The notes beneath the pieces are model-generated. The model searched no databases, was not told where the DNA came from, and was given only the letters and a program-made list of their open reading frames with translations. From assembly GCA_009885825.1 (NCBI GenBank), contig VFJY01000050.1, forward strand, positions 1-64,000: a DNA stretch of 64,000 bases, in the 5' to 3' direction. Of the stretch, positions 44,246-54,759 are shown piece by piece (position 1 is the stretch's first letter; every line of letters starts with the position of its first letter). The DNA comes from Rhodobiaceae bacterium (GTDB lineage: Bacteria; Pseudomonadota; Alphaproteobacteria; Rhizobiales; Aestuariivirgaceae). Position numbers and translations under genes: made by a program.

Positions 44246-45556
44246 ATGGCAGACCTTCGCACAAACTTCGTTGGCATAAAATCTCCCAATCCATTCTGGC
44301 TGGCGTCCGCCCCGCCAACCGACAAGGAATACAACGTCGTCCGCGCCTTCAAGGCAGGCTGGGGCGGGGTCGTCTGGAAAACCTTGGGTGAAGAGGGCCC
44401 GCCCATCGTCAACGTCAATGGCCCACGCTACGGTGCGATCCACGGCGCCGACCGGAGGCTCCTCGGCCTCAACAATATCGAACTCATCACTGATCGCCCG
44501 CTGCAGATCAATCTGCAGGAAATCAAGCGCGTCAAGAAGGATTGGCCAGATCGCGCCATGGTGGTCTCCCTCATGGTGCCGTGCGAGGAGGCCCCATGGA
44601 AAAAAATTCTGGCGGCCGTCGATGAAACCGAGGCGGATGGCGTTGAGCTGAATTTCGGCTGCCCCCATGGCATGTCCGAGCGCGGCATGGGCTCATCCGT
44701 GGGCCAGGTGCCTGAATATATTGAAATGGTGGCGCGCTGGTGCAAGCAGCACACGCGCATGCCGGTGATTGTAAAACTCACACCCAATATCACCGATATT
44801 CGTTACCCCGCCAGAGCCGCCCGCAAAGGTGGCGCGGATGCGGTATCCCTCATCAACACCGTAAGCTCGATCATTTCCATTGATCTTGATACGTTTTCGC
44901 CCACCCCTTCCATTGATGGCAAAGGCAGCCACGGCGGCTACTGTGGCCCGGCGGTGAAGCCCATAGCCCTCAACATGGTTGCCGAAATTGCCCGCGACAA
45001 GGAAACCAGGGGCTTGCCCATTTCTGGCATCGGCGGCATCACCAATTGGCGCGATGCGGCGGAATATATCGCTCTGTCCTGCGGTTCCGTTCAAGTCTGC
45101 ACCGCCGCCATGACCTATGGCTTCAACATCGTCGAGGAAATGACCACTGGCCTGTCGCGCTGGATGGATGAAAAAGGCTGCAAGACGATTGAGGATTTCC
45201 GTGGCCGTGCCGTCGGCAATGTCACCGACTGGCAGTATCTCAACCTCAACTACATCGCCAAAGCCATGATCGATCAAGACCTCTGCATCAAATGTGGCCG
45301 CTGCTATGCAGCCTGCGAAGACACGTCCCACCAGGCCATCTCGCAGACCAAAAACGGCAAGCGCCATTTCGAAGTGATCGATGCTGAATGCGTCGCCTGC
45401 AACCTCTGCGTCGAAGTCTGCCCCGTGCAAAACTGCATCACCATGGTCGAGCAAACCAGCGGCATCGACCCCCGCACTGGCCGTGCGATCAACCGGGACT
45501 ACGCCAACTGGACCACCCACCCCAACAACCCGATGGCCAAACAGGCAGCGGAATAA
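44246..45556 (+). CDS. preA: NAD-dependent dihydropyrimidine dehydrogenase subunit PreA
   Basis: The 436-residue catalytic subunit with an FMN TIM barrel and C-terminal ferredoxin domain. The active-site cysteine loop is NFGCPHGMSERGMGSSVGQ. The late cluster motifs are CIKCGRCYAACED and CVACNLCVEVCPVQNC. A GAGGAG ribosome site follows preT by few bases, so both are in one operon. Confidence 0.95.
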   Translation: MADLRTNFVGIKSPNPFWLASAPPTDKEYNVVRAFKAGWGGVVWKTLGEEGPPIVNVNGPRYGAIHGADRRLLGLNNIELITDRPLQINLQEIKRVKKDWPDRAMVVSLMVPCEEAPWKKILAAVDETEADGVELNFGCPHGMSERGMGSSVGQVPEYIEMVARWCKQHTRMPVIVKLTPNITDIRYPARAARKGGADAVSLINTVSSIISIDLDTFSPTPSIDGKGSHGGYCGPAVKPIALNMVAEIARDKETRGLPISGIGGITNWRDAAEYIALSCGSVQVCTAAMTYGFNIVEEMTTGLSRWMDEKGCKTIEDFRGRAVGNVTDWQYLNLNYIAKAMIDQDLCIKCGRCYAACEDTSHQAISQTKNGKRHFEVIDAECVACNLCVEVCPVQNCITMVEQTSGIDPRTGRAINRDYANWTTHPNNPMAKQAAE

Positions 45557-45622
45557 GGGGCCTTGCACTAACCTTCCGACACGGCTACCCATCGCGCCAA
45601 ATTCAAACGCATGGAATAGCAT

Positions 45623-46732
45623 ATGACAACGCACAACCTCTTCCTCCTGCCCGGCGATGGCATTGGCCCTGAAGTCATGGCCGAGGTTGAACACATCTTC
45701 AATTGGATGAGCGAGACAAAGGTCGCGAGCTTCAAGATTGATCGCGGCCTGGTTGGCGGCAGCGCCTATGACACCCATGGCAAGGCGATCTCTGAAGAGG
45801 ATATGGCAAAGGCGCAAAGCGCTGACGCCGTTTTGTTTGGTGCCGTTGGCGGGCCTCTGTGGGACAAGGTGCCCTACGCCCATCGCCCGGAAGCGGGCCT
45901 CCTGCGCCTGCGCAAAGACCTTGGCCTCTTCGCCAACCTGCGCCCTGCCATCTGCTATCCCGCCCTGGCCGAGGCTTCATCCCTCAAGCGTGAACTCGTC
46001 GATGGCCTTGATATCCTGATCGTGCGCGAGCTCACCGGCGGCGTTTATTTCGGTGAACCCAAGACCATCACCGATCTCGGCAATGGCCAGAAGCGCGCCA
46101 TCGATACCCAGATCTATGACACCTATGAAATTGAGCGCATTTCCCGCGTCGCCTTCGAGCTGGCCCGCACCCGCAAGAACCGCGTGGCCTCCGCCGAAAA
46201 ACGCAATGTGATGAAGACCGGCGTGTTGTGGCATGAGGTTGTCACCCGCGTGCAGGCCGAAAGCTATCCCGATGTGGGCCTCGAGCATGTGCTGGCCGAC
46301 AATTGCGCCATGCAACTCGTGCGCTGGCCCAAGCAATATGATGTGATCGTCACCGACAATCTCTTCGGTGATATCCTCTCCGATGTGGCCGCGATGCTCA
46401 CCGGCTCGCTCGGCATGTTGCCGTCCGCATCGCTCGGCGCGGAAGACCCCAAAACCAAACGCCGCAAGGCCCTTTATGAACCCGTCCACGGCTCAGCCCC
46501 CGATATCGCAGGAAAAGAACTGGCCAATCCCATCGCCATGATCGCCAGCTTCGGCATGTCGCTCCGCTATTCGTTCGGCATGGGTGATTGGGCAGATAAC
46601 ATAGACACCGCAATCGCCAATGTCCTGGCCAAGGGCCTCCGCACCAAAGACATCGCATCGCGGGACGAGAAGACCGTCACGACGAAAGCCATGGGTGCGG
46701 CGATTTTGGAAGAGCTTAAGGCGCTGGCTTAA
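45623..46732 (+). CDS. leuB: 3-isopropylmalate dehydrogenase
   Basis: Third enzyme of leucine synthesis, oxidising and decarboxylating 3-isopropylmalate. The 369-residue protein has [14 protein letters not shown] at the start, [12 protein letters not shown], the metal-binding [12 protein letters not shown] and the NAD-site [13 protein letters not shown]. It starts 66 bases after preA and ends tail to tail with argG, sharing four bases (TTAA). leuC and leuD are not in the window. Confidence 0.95.
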   Translation: MTTHNLFLLPGDGIGPEVMAEVEHIFNWMSETKVASFKIDRGLVGGSAYDTHGKAISEEDMAKAQSADAVLFGAVGGPLWDKVPYAHRPEAGLLRLRKDLGLFANLRPAICYPALAEASSLKRELVDGLDILIVRELTGGVYFGEPKTITDLGNGQKRAIDTQIYDTYEIERISRVAFELARTRKNRVASAEKRNVMKTGVLWHEVVTRVQAESYPDVGLEHVLADNCAMQLVRWPKQYDVIVTDNLFGDILSDVAAMLTGSLGMLPSASLGAEDPKTKRRKALYEPVHGSAPDIAGKELANPIAMIASFGMSLRYSFGMGDWADNIDTAIANVLAKGLRTKDIASRDEKTVTTKAMGAAILEELKALA

Positions 46733-47952
46733 CTGTTGCGCTTCCTAGCCGCCAGCGTCCGCAGCCTCAATGCGTTGAGGCGGATAAAGCCCGCCGCGTC
46801 CTTCTGGTCATAGGCCCCGCGGTCATCTTCGAACGTCACCAGTGCATCCTTGTAAAGCGACTTCGGTGACTTGCGGCCAACCACGATGACATTGCCCTTA
46901 TAGAGCTTGAGGCGGACAACGCCTTCCACATGCTCCTGGGATTTATCCACCATGGCCTGCAGCATTTCGCGCTCCGGCGAATACCAGAAGCCATAATAAA
47001 CCAGCTCCGCATAGCGCGGCATGAAACTGTCCTTGAGATGGGCGGCTTCGCGGTCGAGCGTCAGGCTTTCCATGGCGCGGTGGGCCACGCTCAATATCGT
47101 GCCGCCTGGTGTTTCATAAACACCGCGCGACTTCATGCCAACGAAACGGTTCTCCACAAGATCAAGCCTTCCGATGCCATTGTCATGGCCCAGCTCATTG
47201 AGCTTGGTGAAAAGTGTTGCAGGCGACATGGCAACACCATCAATCGCAACCGGGTCACCCTTTTTGAATTCCATCTCGATATAGGTCGCCCTGTCCGGCG
47301 CGTCCTCCGGCGCGATGGTGCGCTGATAAACGTAGGGCGGCGCTTCCACCCACGGGTCTTCCAGAACTTTTCCCTCAGATGAAGAATGCAGCAGATTGGC
47401 ATCGACCGAAAATGGCGCCTCGCCGCGCTTGTCCTTTGAAACCGGAATCTGGTGCCTCTCGGCGAAATTGATCAAATCCGTGCGGCTCTTGAAGTCCCAT
47501 TCGCGCCACGGCGCTATGATCTTGATATCCGGGTTCAGCGCGTAGGCCGTGAGCTCAAACCGCACCTGGTCATTGCCCTTGCCGGTCGCCCCATGCGCAA
47601 TGGCATCGGCGCCCGTTTCTTTGGCAATCTCAATCAGACGTTTTGAAATCAACGGCCGGGCGATGGAGGTGCCGAGCAGATAGACGCCTTCATAAAGCGC
47701 ATTGGCCCGGAACATCGGGAAGACGAAATCCCGGATGAATTCTTCCCGCACATCTTCCACATAAATCTGCTTGATGCCCAGCATCTCGGCCTTCTTGCGG
47801 GCAGGCTCCAGCTCACCGCCCTGACCCAGATCAGCGGTGAAGGTCACAACTTCCGCGCCATACTCCGTCTGCAGCCATTTCAGGATGATCGACGTATCAA
47901 GCCCGCCCGAATAGGCGAGAACAACTTTTTTAACCTGGCCGCTCTTCGACAT
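46729..47952 (-). CDS. argG: Argininosuccinate synthase
   Basis: The 407-residue enzyme joins citrulline and aspartate with ATP in arginine synthesis. The pyrophosphate loop is [10 protein letters not shown] near the N-terminus. Further family stretches are [14 protein letters not shown] and [14 protein letters not shown] chose the ATG at 47952, since the frame upstream of it (eight codons) has no family match. It follows rlmN by 35 bases on the same strand. Confidence 0.96.
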   Translation of the reverse strand: MSKSGQVKKVVLAYSGGLDTSIILKWLQTEYGAEVVTFTADLGQGGELEPARKKAEMLGIKQIYVEDVREEFIRDFVFPMFRANALYEGVYLLGTSIARPLISKRLIEIAKETGADAIAHGATGKGNDQVRFELTAYALNPDIKIIAPWREWDFKSRTDLINFAERHQIPVSKDKRGEAPFSVDANLLHSSSEGKVLEDPWVEAPPYVYQRTIAPEDAPDRATYIEMEFKKGDPVAIDGVAMSPATLFTKLNELGHDNGIGRLDLVENRFVGMKSRGVYETPGGTILSVAHRAMESLTLDREAAHLKDSFMPRYAELVYYGFWYSPEREMLQAMVDKSQEHVEGVVRLKLYKGNVIVVGRKSPKSLYKDALVTFEDDRGAYDQKDAAGFIRLNALRLRTLAARKRNS

Positions 47953-47987
47953 GGAACTGCTTCTCTCTGCTTTCACTTATTGACGTG

Positions 47988-49175
47988 TCACGAATTGGCC
48001 GCCCGCGCCAAATCACTCGCCCTAACCTTCATGCTCTCGCTCTTCAGCTGCCCGCAGGCTGCCATGATATCGCGGCCCCGGGGCGTGCGCACCGGCGAGG
48101 CATAGCCCGCCTTGTTCAAAATCTCGGCGAACACTTCAATGACATCCCATTCCGAACACTCATACTGCGTGCCGGGCCACGGATTGAACGGAATGAGATT
48201 GACCTTGGCGGGCATGCCTTCCAGCAGTTTCACCAGCCTTTTCGCATCAGCCACGCTGTCGTTGACACCTTTGAGCATTACATATTCAAACGTGATGCGC
48301 TTGGCGTTGGAGGCGCCGGGATAGGCCCGGCACGCCGCCAGCAATTCGGCGATGGGATATTTCTTGTTGAGCGGCACCAGCTTGTTGCGGATTTCATCCG
48401 TGGTGCCGTGCAAAGATATGGCAAGCCCCGTCCCGATCTCTTCCCCGGCGCGGATAATTTCGGGCACCACGCCAGATGTGGACAAAGTGATGCGGCGCTT
48501 GGATATTGAAATGCCTTCGCCATCCGACACGATGTCCATGGCAGTCTTCACATTGTCAAAATTATACAACGGCTCGCCCATCCCCATCAGCACCACATTG
48601 GTGAGATAGCGCCCGCTTTCGGGAGCATCGGGATTGGCTTCCATCTGGTGCGGCCATTCCTCCAGCTTGTCGCGCGCCAGCATCACCTGGCCGACAATCT
48701 CATTGGCCGTCAGATTGCGCACAAGTTTCTGGGTTCCCGTATGGCAGAACGAGCACGTCAAGGTGCAGCCCACCTGGCTTGAGATGCAGAGCGTTCCCCG
48801 ATCCTCTTCCGGAATGTAAACCATCTCAATCTCATGCCGCGCGCCTTGCGCATCGGGCGCGAGCTTCAACAGCCACTTCCGCGTGCCGTCGCTGGATTTC
48901 TGCTCGGTCACCACGTCGGGCCGGCCAATGGAGAACGCCTCTTCCAGCTGCAAGCGCAAACCTTGCGAGATATCCGTCATCACATCGAAACGCAGGGTGC
49001 CCCGATGGTAAATCCAATGCCAGATCTGCCGCATGCGCATGCGGCGCTGCTTTTCCGGAACCCCAATGCGACCCAGAATTTCCGCCAATTCCGCCCGCGA
49101 CAGCCCCATGAGCGAGGGCCGCAAGTCATTGGGCAAATAGGGCGCGGATATTCTGGACTGTAAAATCGTAGCCAT
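47988..49175 (-). CDS. rlmN: 23S rRNA (adenine-2503-C2)-methyltransferase, dual-specificity RlmN
   Basis: A 395-residue radical SAM enzyme that methylates A2503 of 23S rRNA and A37 of some tRNAs. The cluster motif is C-x3-C-x2-C in [12 protein letters not shown]. The methyl-carrying cysteine is in [12 protein letters not shown] near the C-terminus. The stretch [15 protein letters not shown] is also typical. It lies nine bases after the secreted glycosidase-like gene on the same strand. Confidence 0.96.
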   Translation of the reverse strand: MATILQSRISAPYLPNDLRPSLMGLSRAELAEILGRIGVPEKQRRMRMRQIWHWIYHRGTLRFDVMTDISQGLRLQLEEAFSIGRPDVVTEQKSSDGTRKWLLKLAPDAQGARHEIEMVYIPEEDRGTLCISSQVGCTLTCSFCHTGTQKLVRNLTANEIVGQVMLARDKLEEWPHQMEANPDAPESGRYLTNVVLMGMGEPLYNFDNVKTAMDIVSDGEGISISKRRITLSTSGVVPEIIRAGEEIGTGLAISLHGTTDEIRNKLVPLNKKYPIAELLAACRAYPGASNAKRITFEYVMLKGVNDSVADAKRLVKLLEGMPAKVNLIPFNPWPGTQYECSEWDVIEVFAEILNKAGYASPVRTPRGRDIMAACGQLKSESMKVRASDLARAANS

Positions 49176-49184
49176 GGCGGCGTC

Positions 49185-49922
49185 TTAGCGCAATTCCACC
49201 GCGCCCACCATGGGGCCAAGCGGCAAAAACTGGTCATTCCGGCCAAGTTCGGGGCTGTAAAGGCTGGAAACCGAACCGTCAAGAAATAGCGCATTGGCGC
49301 AATTCAGCCCGTCCTTGAAAAGCATGGCGAAGTCATAAAAATTAACCGCGTTCTCGGAAATCGCGAACACCGCCGTGTGATCGTCCGCCATCCCCACACC
49401 ATTGCGCCGCTTGAACGAAGTCCCCGTTTCAGAAAATTTTGGATGTATTTCGCCTTCAATCACCAGCATGGGACCAGATTGCGTGGCGAAGTCCGGTCCC
49501 AAATTCATTTTTGCATAGGCTTCGGTGGCAACGACACCGAGCCTGTCGCCCTTCACGTAAAACACGCCATTGGGCTTCAAATGGAAGTTGCCAGAGCCGT
49601 CCCGGCGGTTCAGTTTTTTCTTCTGCTCGCCCTCCTCAACATAAAGTCCGATGGGCTTGAGGCTCTCGTCAAACATGCCCGCATTCATCGCAAAGCGCAG
49701 CTCTTTGCCATCGTCTTCGGCAAGTTTTGCCAGCGCTGAAAAATTGCGAAGCGGCTGGCCATCTCTATCAAGGTTGAAAACTTCAAGCTGAACCTCGCGC
49801 AAGTCCACCCGGCAGACGCTATAGAGATCGCCCTCATACTTGAGCTTTTCACAAAGGGGCTCTGCCGCGACGCCAATAGCCTGCGGCACCAGAAATATTA
49901 CGGCTGAACAGAGCCACCGCAT
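49185..49922 (-). CDS. Secreted phosphodiester glycosidase family (DUF2233) protein
   Basis: A 245-residue protein with a signal peptide (MRWLCSAVIFLVPQAIGVAA). The mature domain resembles the phosphodiester glycosidase family (NAGPA/DUF2233), with AMNAGMFDESLKPIGLYVE, NGVFYV, ATQSGPMLVIEGEI and CANALFLDGSVSSLYSPE. Members of this fold act on sugar phosphodiesters or peptidoglycan-related substrates; the substrate here is unknown. I chose the ATG at 49922 as the start of the signal peptide. Confidence 0.82.
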   Translation of the reverse strand: MRWLCSAVIFLVPQAIGVAAEPLCEKLKYEGDLYSVCRVDLREVQLEVFNLDRDGQPLRNFSALAKLAEDDGKELRFAMNAGMFDESLKPIGLYVEEGEQKKKLNRRDGSGNFHLKPNGVFYVKGDRLGVVATEAYAKMNLGPDFATQSGPMLVIEGEIHPKFSETGTSFKRRNGVGMADDHTAVFAISENAVNFYDFAMLFKDGLNCANALFLDGSVSSLYSPELGRNDQFLPLGPMVGAVELR

Positions 49923-49929
49923 GGAAAAC

Positions 49930-50448
49930 TTACTTGCAGGCAACGTCAATGGATTCCATGGCGGCAGAAAGGCCACTGAGGGAATAGGTGTCCGTTGTTT
50001 CGGTGCCTTTCCATGAGGTGCCCTTGACCAGCATGGTCTTGCCCGACTTCATCGCCGCCACAATTTTCTGTTCTTTTTCCTTGGTGTCAGCCCAGGCGCC
50101 ATCGCCATTGGTGAAAAGCTCAAATTCCGCTTCGTCAACTTTAAGCTGAACTGTCGCGGATTCCTTGAAGGGATAGCCAATGATGGTCGAGACTTCGCCG
50201 CTGATCTTGCGGCCCGGCATATGGGTCACGATAAAGAAAATCGGATCGCGCTTGACTTTCCTGGCCGCTTCGCTCTTCTTGGGCTGCGACACCACATAAC
50301 AGACCTTGGTGTCTGAAGCCTTGTAGGTGTGCGCCGTCCAGTCATTGAACGTGCCAAGCAATGTTGGCTCCGCGCTGCGGGCCACGCCCGCAAGGCAAAG
50401 TATGGAACTGAAAAACGCTATGGCTGCCATTCGCCGCAATGGAATCAT
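49930..50448 (-). CDS. Invasion-associated locus B (IalB) family protein
   Basis: A 172-residue exported protein with a signal peptide (LRRMAAIAFFSSILCLAGVARSA). The IalB domain shows DWTAHTYKASDTKVCYVVSQPKKSE and a C-terminal cysteine in DVACK that may pair with the first. IalB proteins are widespread in Hyphomicrobiales; despite the name most have no known role in invasion. A start four codons upstream at 50460 is an equal alternative. It precedes the DUF2233 gene by seven bases. Confidence 0.85.
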   Translation of the reverse strand: MIPLRRMAAIAFFSSILCLAGVARSAEPTLLGTFNDWTAHTYKASDTKVCYVVSQPKKSEAARKVKRDPIFFIVTHMPGRKISGEVSTIIGYPFKESATVQLKVDEAEFELFTNGDGAWADTKEKEQKIVAAMKSGKTMLVKGTSWKGTETTDTYSLSGLSAAMESIDVACK

Positions 50449-50595
50449 CCCTGAATACATAAACTCAACTCACTAAAAAATCTATCGCTGGCATTTGCGG
50501 GGAAAATCCGGCCCAATTGCGGCATCCCCGGCGGGCCATTGTTGCATCGCACAATAGGCTGCTATAGCCTGATAGGCCAGCAAGGAACAAGAATT

Positions 50596-52209
50596 GTGAT
50601 TGACGCCATAACCGAGGCCCGGGGCTCAGCTGAGCGGATATTTGAGAAGGCCAGGGCTGCTTTGCGGCTTCAGGCAGCGGAGGGTGATCTTGATACCCAT
50701 CAACATACGGCCCACGGTGTTGCCTGGCTCGCGACCTATGTGGAAACACTGAAAGCGCTCGCCACCTTCACAAGCGACCTGTCTTCCAAAGGCAAGCTTG
50801 GCGAGATGGAGCAACTGCTCATCAAAATAGCCGCCGGTGAATATCTCAATCAGATTGCCGGCGGAATTCCGATGAACCAGACGGAATTCTTCCGTGTGGG
50901 CAGTCTTGGCCTCGCCCACGCAGATCTGGCTCCCATAATGTCGTGCGCGTTGTTCAAAACTGGCAACACGCCGGAAAACCGCGCCCGCCTCGTGGACCTG
51001 ATGCAGCAGAACGATGGCGATATTGCCTTCGGCGACTGCGGCCTTGATGACACCTTGACCGAAATGCGTTCCACCATGCAGCGCTTCGTGGCGGCAAAGG
51101 TGGCGCCCCATGCCCATAAATGGCATCTCGAAAACGCCTACGTGCCCATGGAAATCATCCAGGAACTGGCTGCACTCGGCGTGTTCGCTCTCACCCTTCC
51201 TGAAGAGCATGGTGGCCTTGGCCTGCCCAAGGAAGCCATGTGCGTTGTGTCGGAAGAGCTTTCGCGCGGCTGGATTGCCGTGGGCTCCCTTGGCACCCGT
51301 GCCGAAATTGCCTGCGAGCTTATTCTGTGCGGCGGCACGGTCGAACAGAAATCCAAATGGCTGCCCAAAATCGCCAGCGGAGAAATCCTGCCCACCGCCG
51401 TTTTCACCGAGCCCAACACCGGATCGGACCTGGGAGCGCTTCGCACCCGGGCTGAAATATCCGGCGATATCTACAAAATAACCGGCAACAAAACCTGGAT
51501 CACCCATCCCGTAAGAGCCGATCTCATGACGCTGCTCGCCCGCACTGACCCGGATGAAAAAGGCTACAAGGGCCTGTCGATGTTCTTGGCCGAAAAACCG
51601 CGGGGCAGCGATGAGAACCCATTTCCCGCTGCCGGCATGAGTGGCAGCGAGATTGAGGTCCTAGGCTATCGCGGCATGAAGGAATACGAAATCCGTTTCG
51701 AAAATTTCGAGGTCAAAGCCGAAAATCTTCTGGGCGGCGTTGAAGGCCAGGGCTTCAAGCAATTGATGCAAACCTTTGAAAGTGCCCGCATCCAGACGGC
51801 GGCCCGCGCCATTGGCGTTGCCCAAAACGCCCTTGATCTAGGCCTTAAATACGCCAGCGACCGCCGTCAGTTCGGCAAGGCCATCATCAAGTTCCCCAGG
51901 GTGGCCGACAAGCTCGCCCTCATGGCTGCGGAAATCATGGCCGCCCGCCAGCTCTGCTACCGCGCTGCCCGGGCAAAGGACGCGGGCCGAAGATGTGATA
52001 TGGAAGCCGGCATGGCCAAATTATTAGCTGCCCGCGTTGCCTGGTCTGCCGCTGATAATGCCGTGCAAATCCATGGCGGCAATGGCTTTGCCCTTGAATT
52101 CCAGATCAGCCGCGTCCTCTGCGACGCCCGCATCCTTAATATCTTCGAAGGAGCCGCCGAAATTCAGGCGCAAGTCATTGCAAAAAGAATGCTGGACGGG
52201 AGCAACTGA
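50596..52209 (+). CDS. Acyl-CoA dehydrogenase family protein with N-terminal extension
   Basis: About 537 residues: an extra N-terminal helical region of ~150 residues, then the acyl-CoA dehydrogenase fold. Family parts are ALTLPEEHGGLGLPKEAMCVV, AVFTEPNTGSDLGALRTRA, KTWITHPVRADL and YASDRRQFGKAI, with a late NAVQIHGGNGFALEFQISR. It oxidises an acyl-CoA thioester with FAD; chain length is not visible. I chose the GTG at 50596 because AAGGA precedes it; an in-frame start at 50539 has no good ribosome site. The extended N-terminus sets it apart from standard fatty-acid beta-oxidation enzymes. Confidence 0.85.
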   Translation: MIDAITEARGSAERIFEKARAALRLQAAEGDLDTHQHTAHGVAWLATYVETLKALATFTSDLSSKGKLGEMEQLLIKIAAGEYLNQIAGGIPMNQTEFFRVGSLGLAHADLAPIMSCALFKTGNTPENRARLVDLMQQNDGDIAFGDCGLDDTLTEMRSTMQRFVAAKVAPHAHKWHLENAYVPMEIIQELAALGVFALTLPEEHGGLGLPKEAMCVVSEELSRGWIAVGSLGTRAEIACELILCGGTVEQKSKWLPKIASGEILPTAVFTEPNTGSDLGALRTRAEISGDIYKITGNKTWITHPVRADLMTLLARTDPDEKGYKGLSMFLAEKPRGSDENPFPAAGMSGSEIEVLGYRGMKEYEIRFENFEVKAENLLGGVEGQGFKQLMQTFESARIQTAARAIGVAQNALDLGLKYASDRRQFGKAIIKFPRVADKLALMAAEIMAARQLCYRAARAKDAGRRCDMEAGMAKLLAARVAWSAADNAVQIHGGNGFALEFQISRVLCDARILNIFEGAAEIQAQVIAKRMLDGSN

Positions 52210-52344
52210 TTTTGCCCCCTTGAAACGCCGCAAAAACACCCCATTTGACATAGAACGGTGCCGGGCCCCTCTGGCGGTGAAATCTCGTTTCATCGCGATG
52301 TCGGAGCCGTTTCGCAGCAGCAGCACGAAATTTGAGGTCCGGTG

Positions 52345-53334
52345 ATGGAGTTAATCCAGGCAGCCCTGTATAGTGATTTTCTCGGCACGCCGTCCTATTT
52401 CTGGTTGATTTTCATCGGCGTCGTCGTGGCGCTTCTGGTCCTTGACCTCGGTGTGCTTCACAACAGTGACCGCGAGATAGGCGCGCGGGAAAGTTTCATC
52501 CTTTATGGCGGCTACATGGCCATCGCATTCCTGTTCGGCGCCTGGGTCTGGTGGTCGCGCGGAAGCCAGTCGGGACTGGAATTCTTCACCGGCTATCTCA
52601 TCGAGCAATCGCTCTCGATGGACAATATCTTCGTCATCGCCACGATTTTTGGCACCCTCGCCATTCCGCGGAAATACCAGCACCGCGTGCTTTTCTGGGG
52701 CATCCTTGGGGTCATCGTCTTTCGCGCCATCCTGATCGGCTTTGGCGCGGCCCTGGTGATGTCTTTTTCCTGGATACTTTATGTCTTCGGCCTGTTCCTT
52801 GTCTTCACCGGAGTGAAGATGTTCATGAAGAGCGAACACGCGCCAGACATCGAAAACAATGTCGTGCTCAAATGGCTGCGGCGGCATTTCCGCATCACCA
52901 AGGAGCTGCACGGGCATGATTTCACCGTGAGGCTGCCCGATCCCAAAACCGGCAAGCTGGTGACCTGGCTCACGCCCCTGCTGGTGGCGCTGATTCTGGT
53001 TGAAATTGTGGACCTGATTTTCGCCGTTGATTCCGTGCCTGCCATTTTCGCGATCACGACGGATCCCTTCATTGTCTATACCTCCAACATCTTCGCCATT
53101 CTCGGGTTGCGCTCGCTCTACTTCGCGCTCGCCTCCGCCATCAACCGCTTCGCCTACCTGCCCTATTCGCTCGCCACCATCCTTGTGCTGGTCGGCATCA
53201 AGGTCTTCCTCGTGCCGATGGGCATCAAAATCCCCACCGCGCTTTCGCTCGGCGTGACCATCGCGGTATTGGCAGCGGGGATAATCTACTCCCTGTGGAA
53301 AACCCGGGGGCAGCCAGCTTCCAGCCAGACCTAA
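52345..53334 (+). CDS. TerC family integral membrane protein (Alx/manganese exporter type)
   Basis: A 329-residue inner-membrane protein with about nine segments. TerC family motifs are SLSMDNIFVIATIF and LILVEIVDLIFAVDSVPAIFAIT, whose acidic residues lie in the membrane and probably bind the metal. E. coli Alx and relatives export manganese. I looked for a manganese riboswitch in the 135 bases upstream and saw none. The next small membrane gene follows within 40 bases. Confidence 0.9.
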   Translation: MELIQAALYSDFLGTPSYFWLIFIGVVVALLVLDLGVLHNSDREIGARESFILYGGYMAIAFLFGAWVWWSRGSQSGLEFFTGYLIEQSLSMDNIFVIATIFGTLAIPRKYQHRVLFWGILGVIVFRAILIGFGAALVMSFSWILYVFGLFLVFTGVKMFMKSEHAPDIENNVVLKWLRRHFRITKELHGHDFTVRLPDPKTGKLVTWLTPLLVALILVEIVDLIFAVDSVPAIFAITTDPFIVYTSNIFAILGLRSLYFALASAINRFAYLPYSLATILVLVGIKVFLVPMGIKIPTALSLGVTIAVLAAGIIYSLWKTRGQPASSQT

Positions 53335-53373
53335 CTCATGCTAGGCAGCAGCGCTTCCTATGAAAGACACCCC

Positions 53374-53880
53374 ATGCGCTGGCTCGAAAAACTGATTGAA
53401 AACCTGATCCTCGCCAGCCGCTGGCTTCTGGTGGTCTTTTATCTGGGTCTCGCCGTAGCGCTTGCGATTTACGCCTTCGCCTTTACGCTCAAGCTTGGCG
53501 GCTTCTTCGGCTCAGTCATGGCGCTTGGTGAAACTGATTTGCTTCTCAAGATGCTGTCGCTGATTGATGCGGCCCTTGTCGCCAGCCTGATCGTCATGGT
53601 GATTATTTCCGGTTACGAAAATTTTGTCAGCAGCTTCGATGACAATGAGGCCCAGCTGTCATGGCTCGGCAAAATCGACGTGGGCTCCCTCAAGATCAAG
53701 GTTGCTTCGACAATTGTCGCGATCTCATCAATCCATCTCTTGCAGGTGTTTCTCAACTTGCCACAATATACCACCATGCAGCTGATGTGGTTTACCATCA
53801 TTCACATGGCTTTTGTTCTGTCCGCCCTGTTTCTGGGCCTGATTGACAAGATCATGAGTTCAACCAAGAAAGAGAAATAG
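53374..53880 (+). CDS. UPF0114 (YqhA) family membrane protein
   Basis: A 168-residue inner-membrane protein with four segments, beginning MRWLEKLIENLILASRWLLV as in YqhA proteins. It continues with a LIVMVIISGYENFVS segment and KIKVASTIVAISSIHLLQVF. The function of the family is not known. I chose the ATG at 53374 over the frame start at 53338 because it matches the family N-terminus. It is likely co-transcribed with the TerC gene. Confidence 0.85.
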   Translation: MRWLEKLIENLILASRWLLVVFYLGLAVALAIYAFAFTLKLGGFFGSVMALGETDLLLKMLSLIDAALVASLIVMVIISGYENFVSSFDDNEAQLSWLGKIDVGSLKIKVASTIVAISSIHLLQVFLNLPQYTTMQLMWFTIIHMAFVLSALFLGLIDKIMSSTKKEK

Positions 53881-53888
53881 GCGGGGAG

Positions 53889-54692
53889 CTACCGCGCGAT
53901 GATTTTCAAGCCCGTGATGGCCCCGGCTTGAAACAGCTTCGCGACCGTGCCGTAAAAATCGTCGAGACCGTCGACGATCGCCGCGCCGTGAACCCCGACA
54001 TTGCGCGCCCGCTGGCCGCGAAACATGGCAAGCCGCGACACAGTGAACGCTCTCCAGTGTTCCGTCACATCACTCATCGCAACGTCGGCAAAGCCCGCGT
54101 CGAGCAAATGGGATTCATATTCGCCAGGCTTCGGAACGAACGGGCATTGCACCTTGACCAGCAAGGCTTCGGCTTCTGCCACTGAAAATGCCCGGGGCTT
54201 TCCATAATCCTCGATGTACATCGTGCCGGCGGGCTTGAGCGCGGCCCGGCAAGCCGCGAGCAATTTCCTGCGGTCCTGAATGTGGAGAAAACACAGGAAG
54301 GAAATGATCGCATCGTAATTTTGTGCGCCTGCGCCGTCAAGGATATCGCCACAGACATGCTCAATCCGGGAGGAAAGCCCGCACCGCGCCGTCAAATCTC
54401 GCGCAACCTCATTGAGGTCAGGCTGGAGTTCAAGAGCTGTCACATGGGCGCCCGTCTTCGCAGCGATATAGCGCGCCGGCCCGCCAATGCCTGAACCAAT
54501 ATCCAGAACCCGCGATCCGGGCTGGAGATCAAGAGCTTCCAAAGCCTCATCTACCGCGTCAGTGCCAAAATAGTGATACTGGTCAAAAGGCGTGAGCTGG
54601 TCCACCCGCAGCGCCGCATCGGGCGAAATTCCAAGCGCCGCCAATTCATTGTGAATCCGGCGCACATTGTCATAAAGTTTCATGGATTTCAT
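53889..54692 (-). CDS. SAM-dependent methyltransferase
   Basis: A class I methyltransferase of about 267 residues with the SAM-binding motif RVLDIGSGIGGPARYIAA, followed by ALELQPDLNEVA and the post-motif CGDILD. The region DQYHYFGTDAVDEALEAL before it resembles sarcosine/dimethylglycine and UbiE-like enzymes. The substrate is unknown. Starts at 54692 and 54683 are both plausible. It converges on the YqhA gene and is divergent from the short-chain dehydrogenase gene. Confidence 0.83.
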   Translation of the reverse strand: MKSMKLYDNVRRIHNELAALGISPDAALRVDQLTPFDQYHYFGTDAVDEALEALDLQPGSRVLDIGSGIGGPARYIAAKTGAHVTALELQPDLNEVARDLTARCGLSSRIEHVCGDILDGAGAQNYDAIISFLCFLHIQDRRKLLAACRAALKPAGTMYIEDYGKPRAFSVAEAEALLVKVQCPFVPKPGEYESHLLDAGFADVAMSDVTEHWRAFTVSRLAMFRGQRARNVGVHGAAIVDGLDDFYGTVAKLFQAGAITGLKIIAR

Positions 54693-54759
54693 CTGGACAC
54701 GCGCTCCCAAACACTATTATCGCTACAACTCGCAACGAAGGGCAACTGGGTAATTGAGA

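Noticed and set aside
44693-45883. 396-residue minus strand reading
   Set aside because: Long but antisense to preA and leuB, both certain; composition is typical of a shadow in GC-rich DNA.
52210-52344. Manganese (yybP-ykoY) riboswitch upstream of the TerC gene
   Set aside because: TerC-family genes often have one, but I could not find the conserved core or a fitting fold in these 135 bases.
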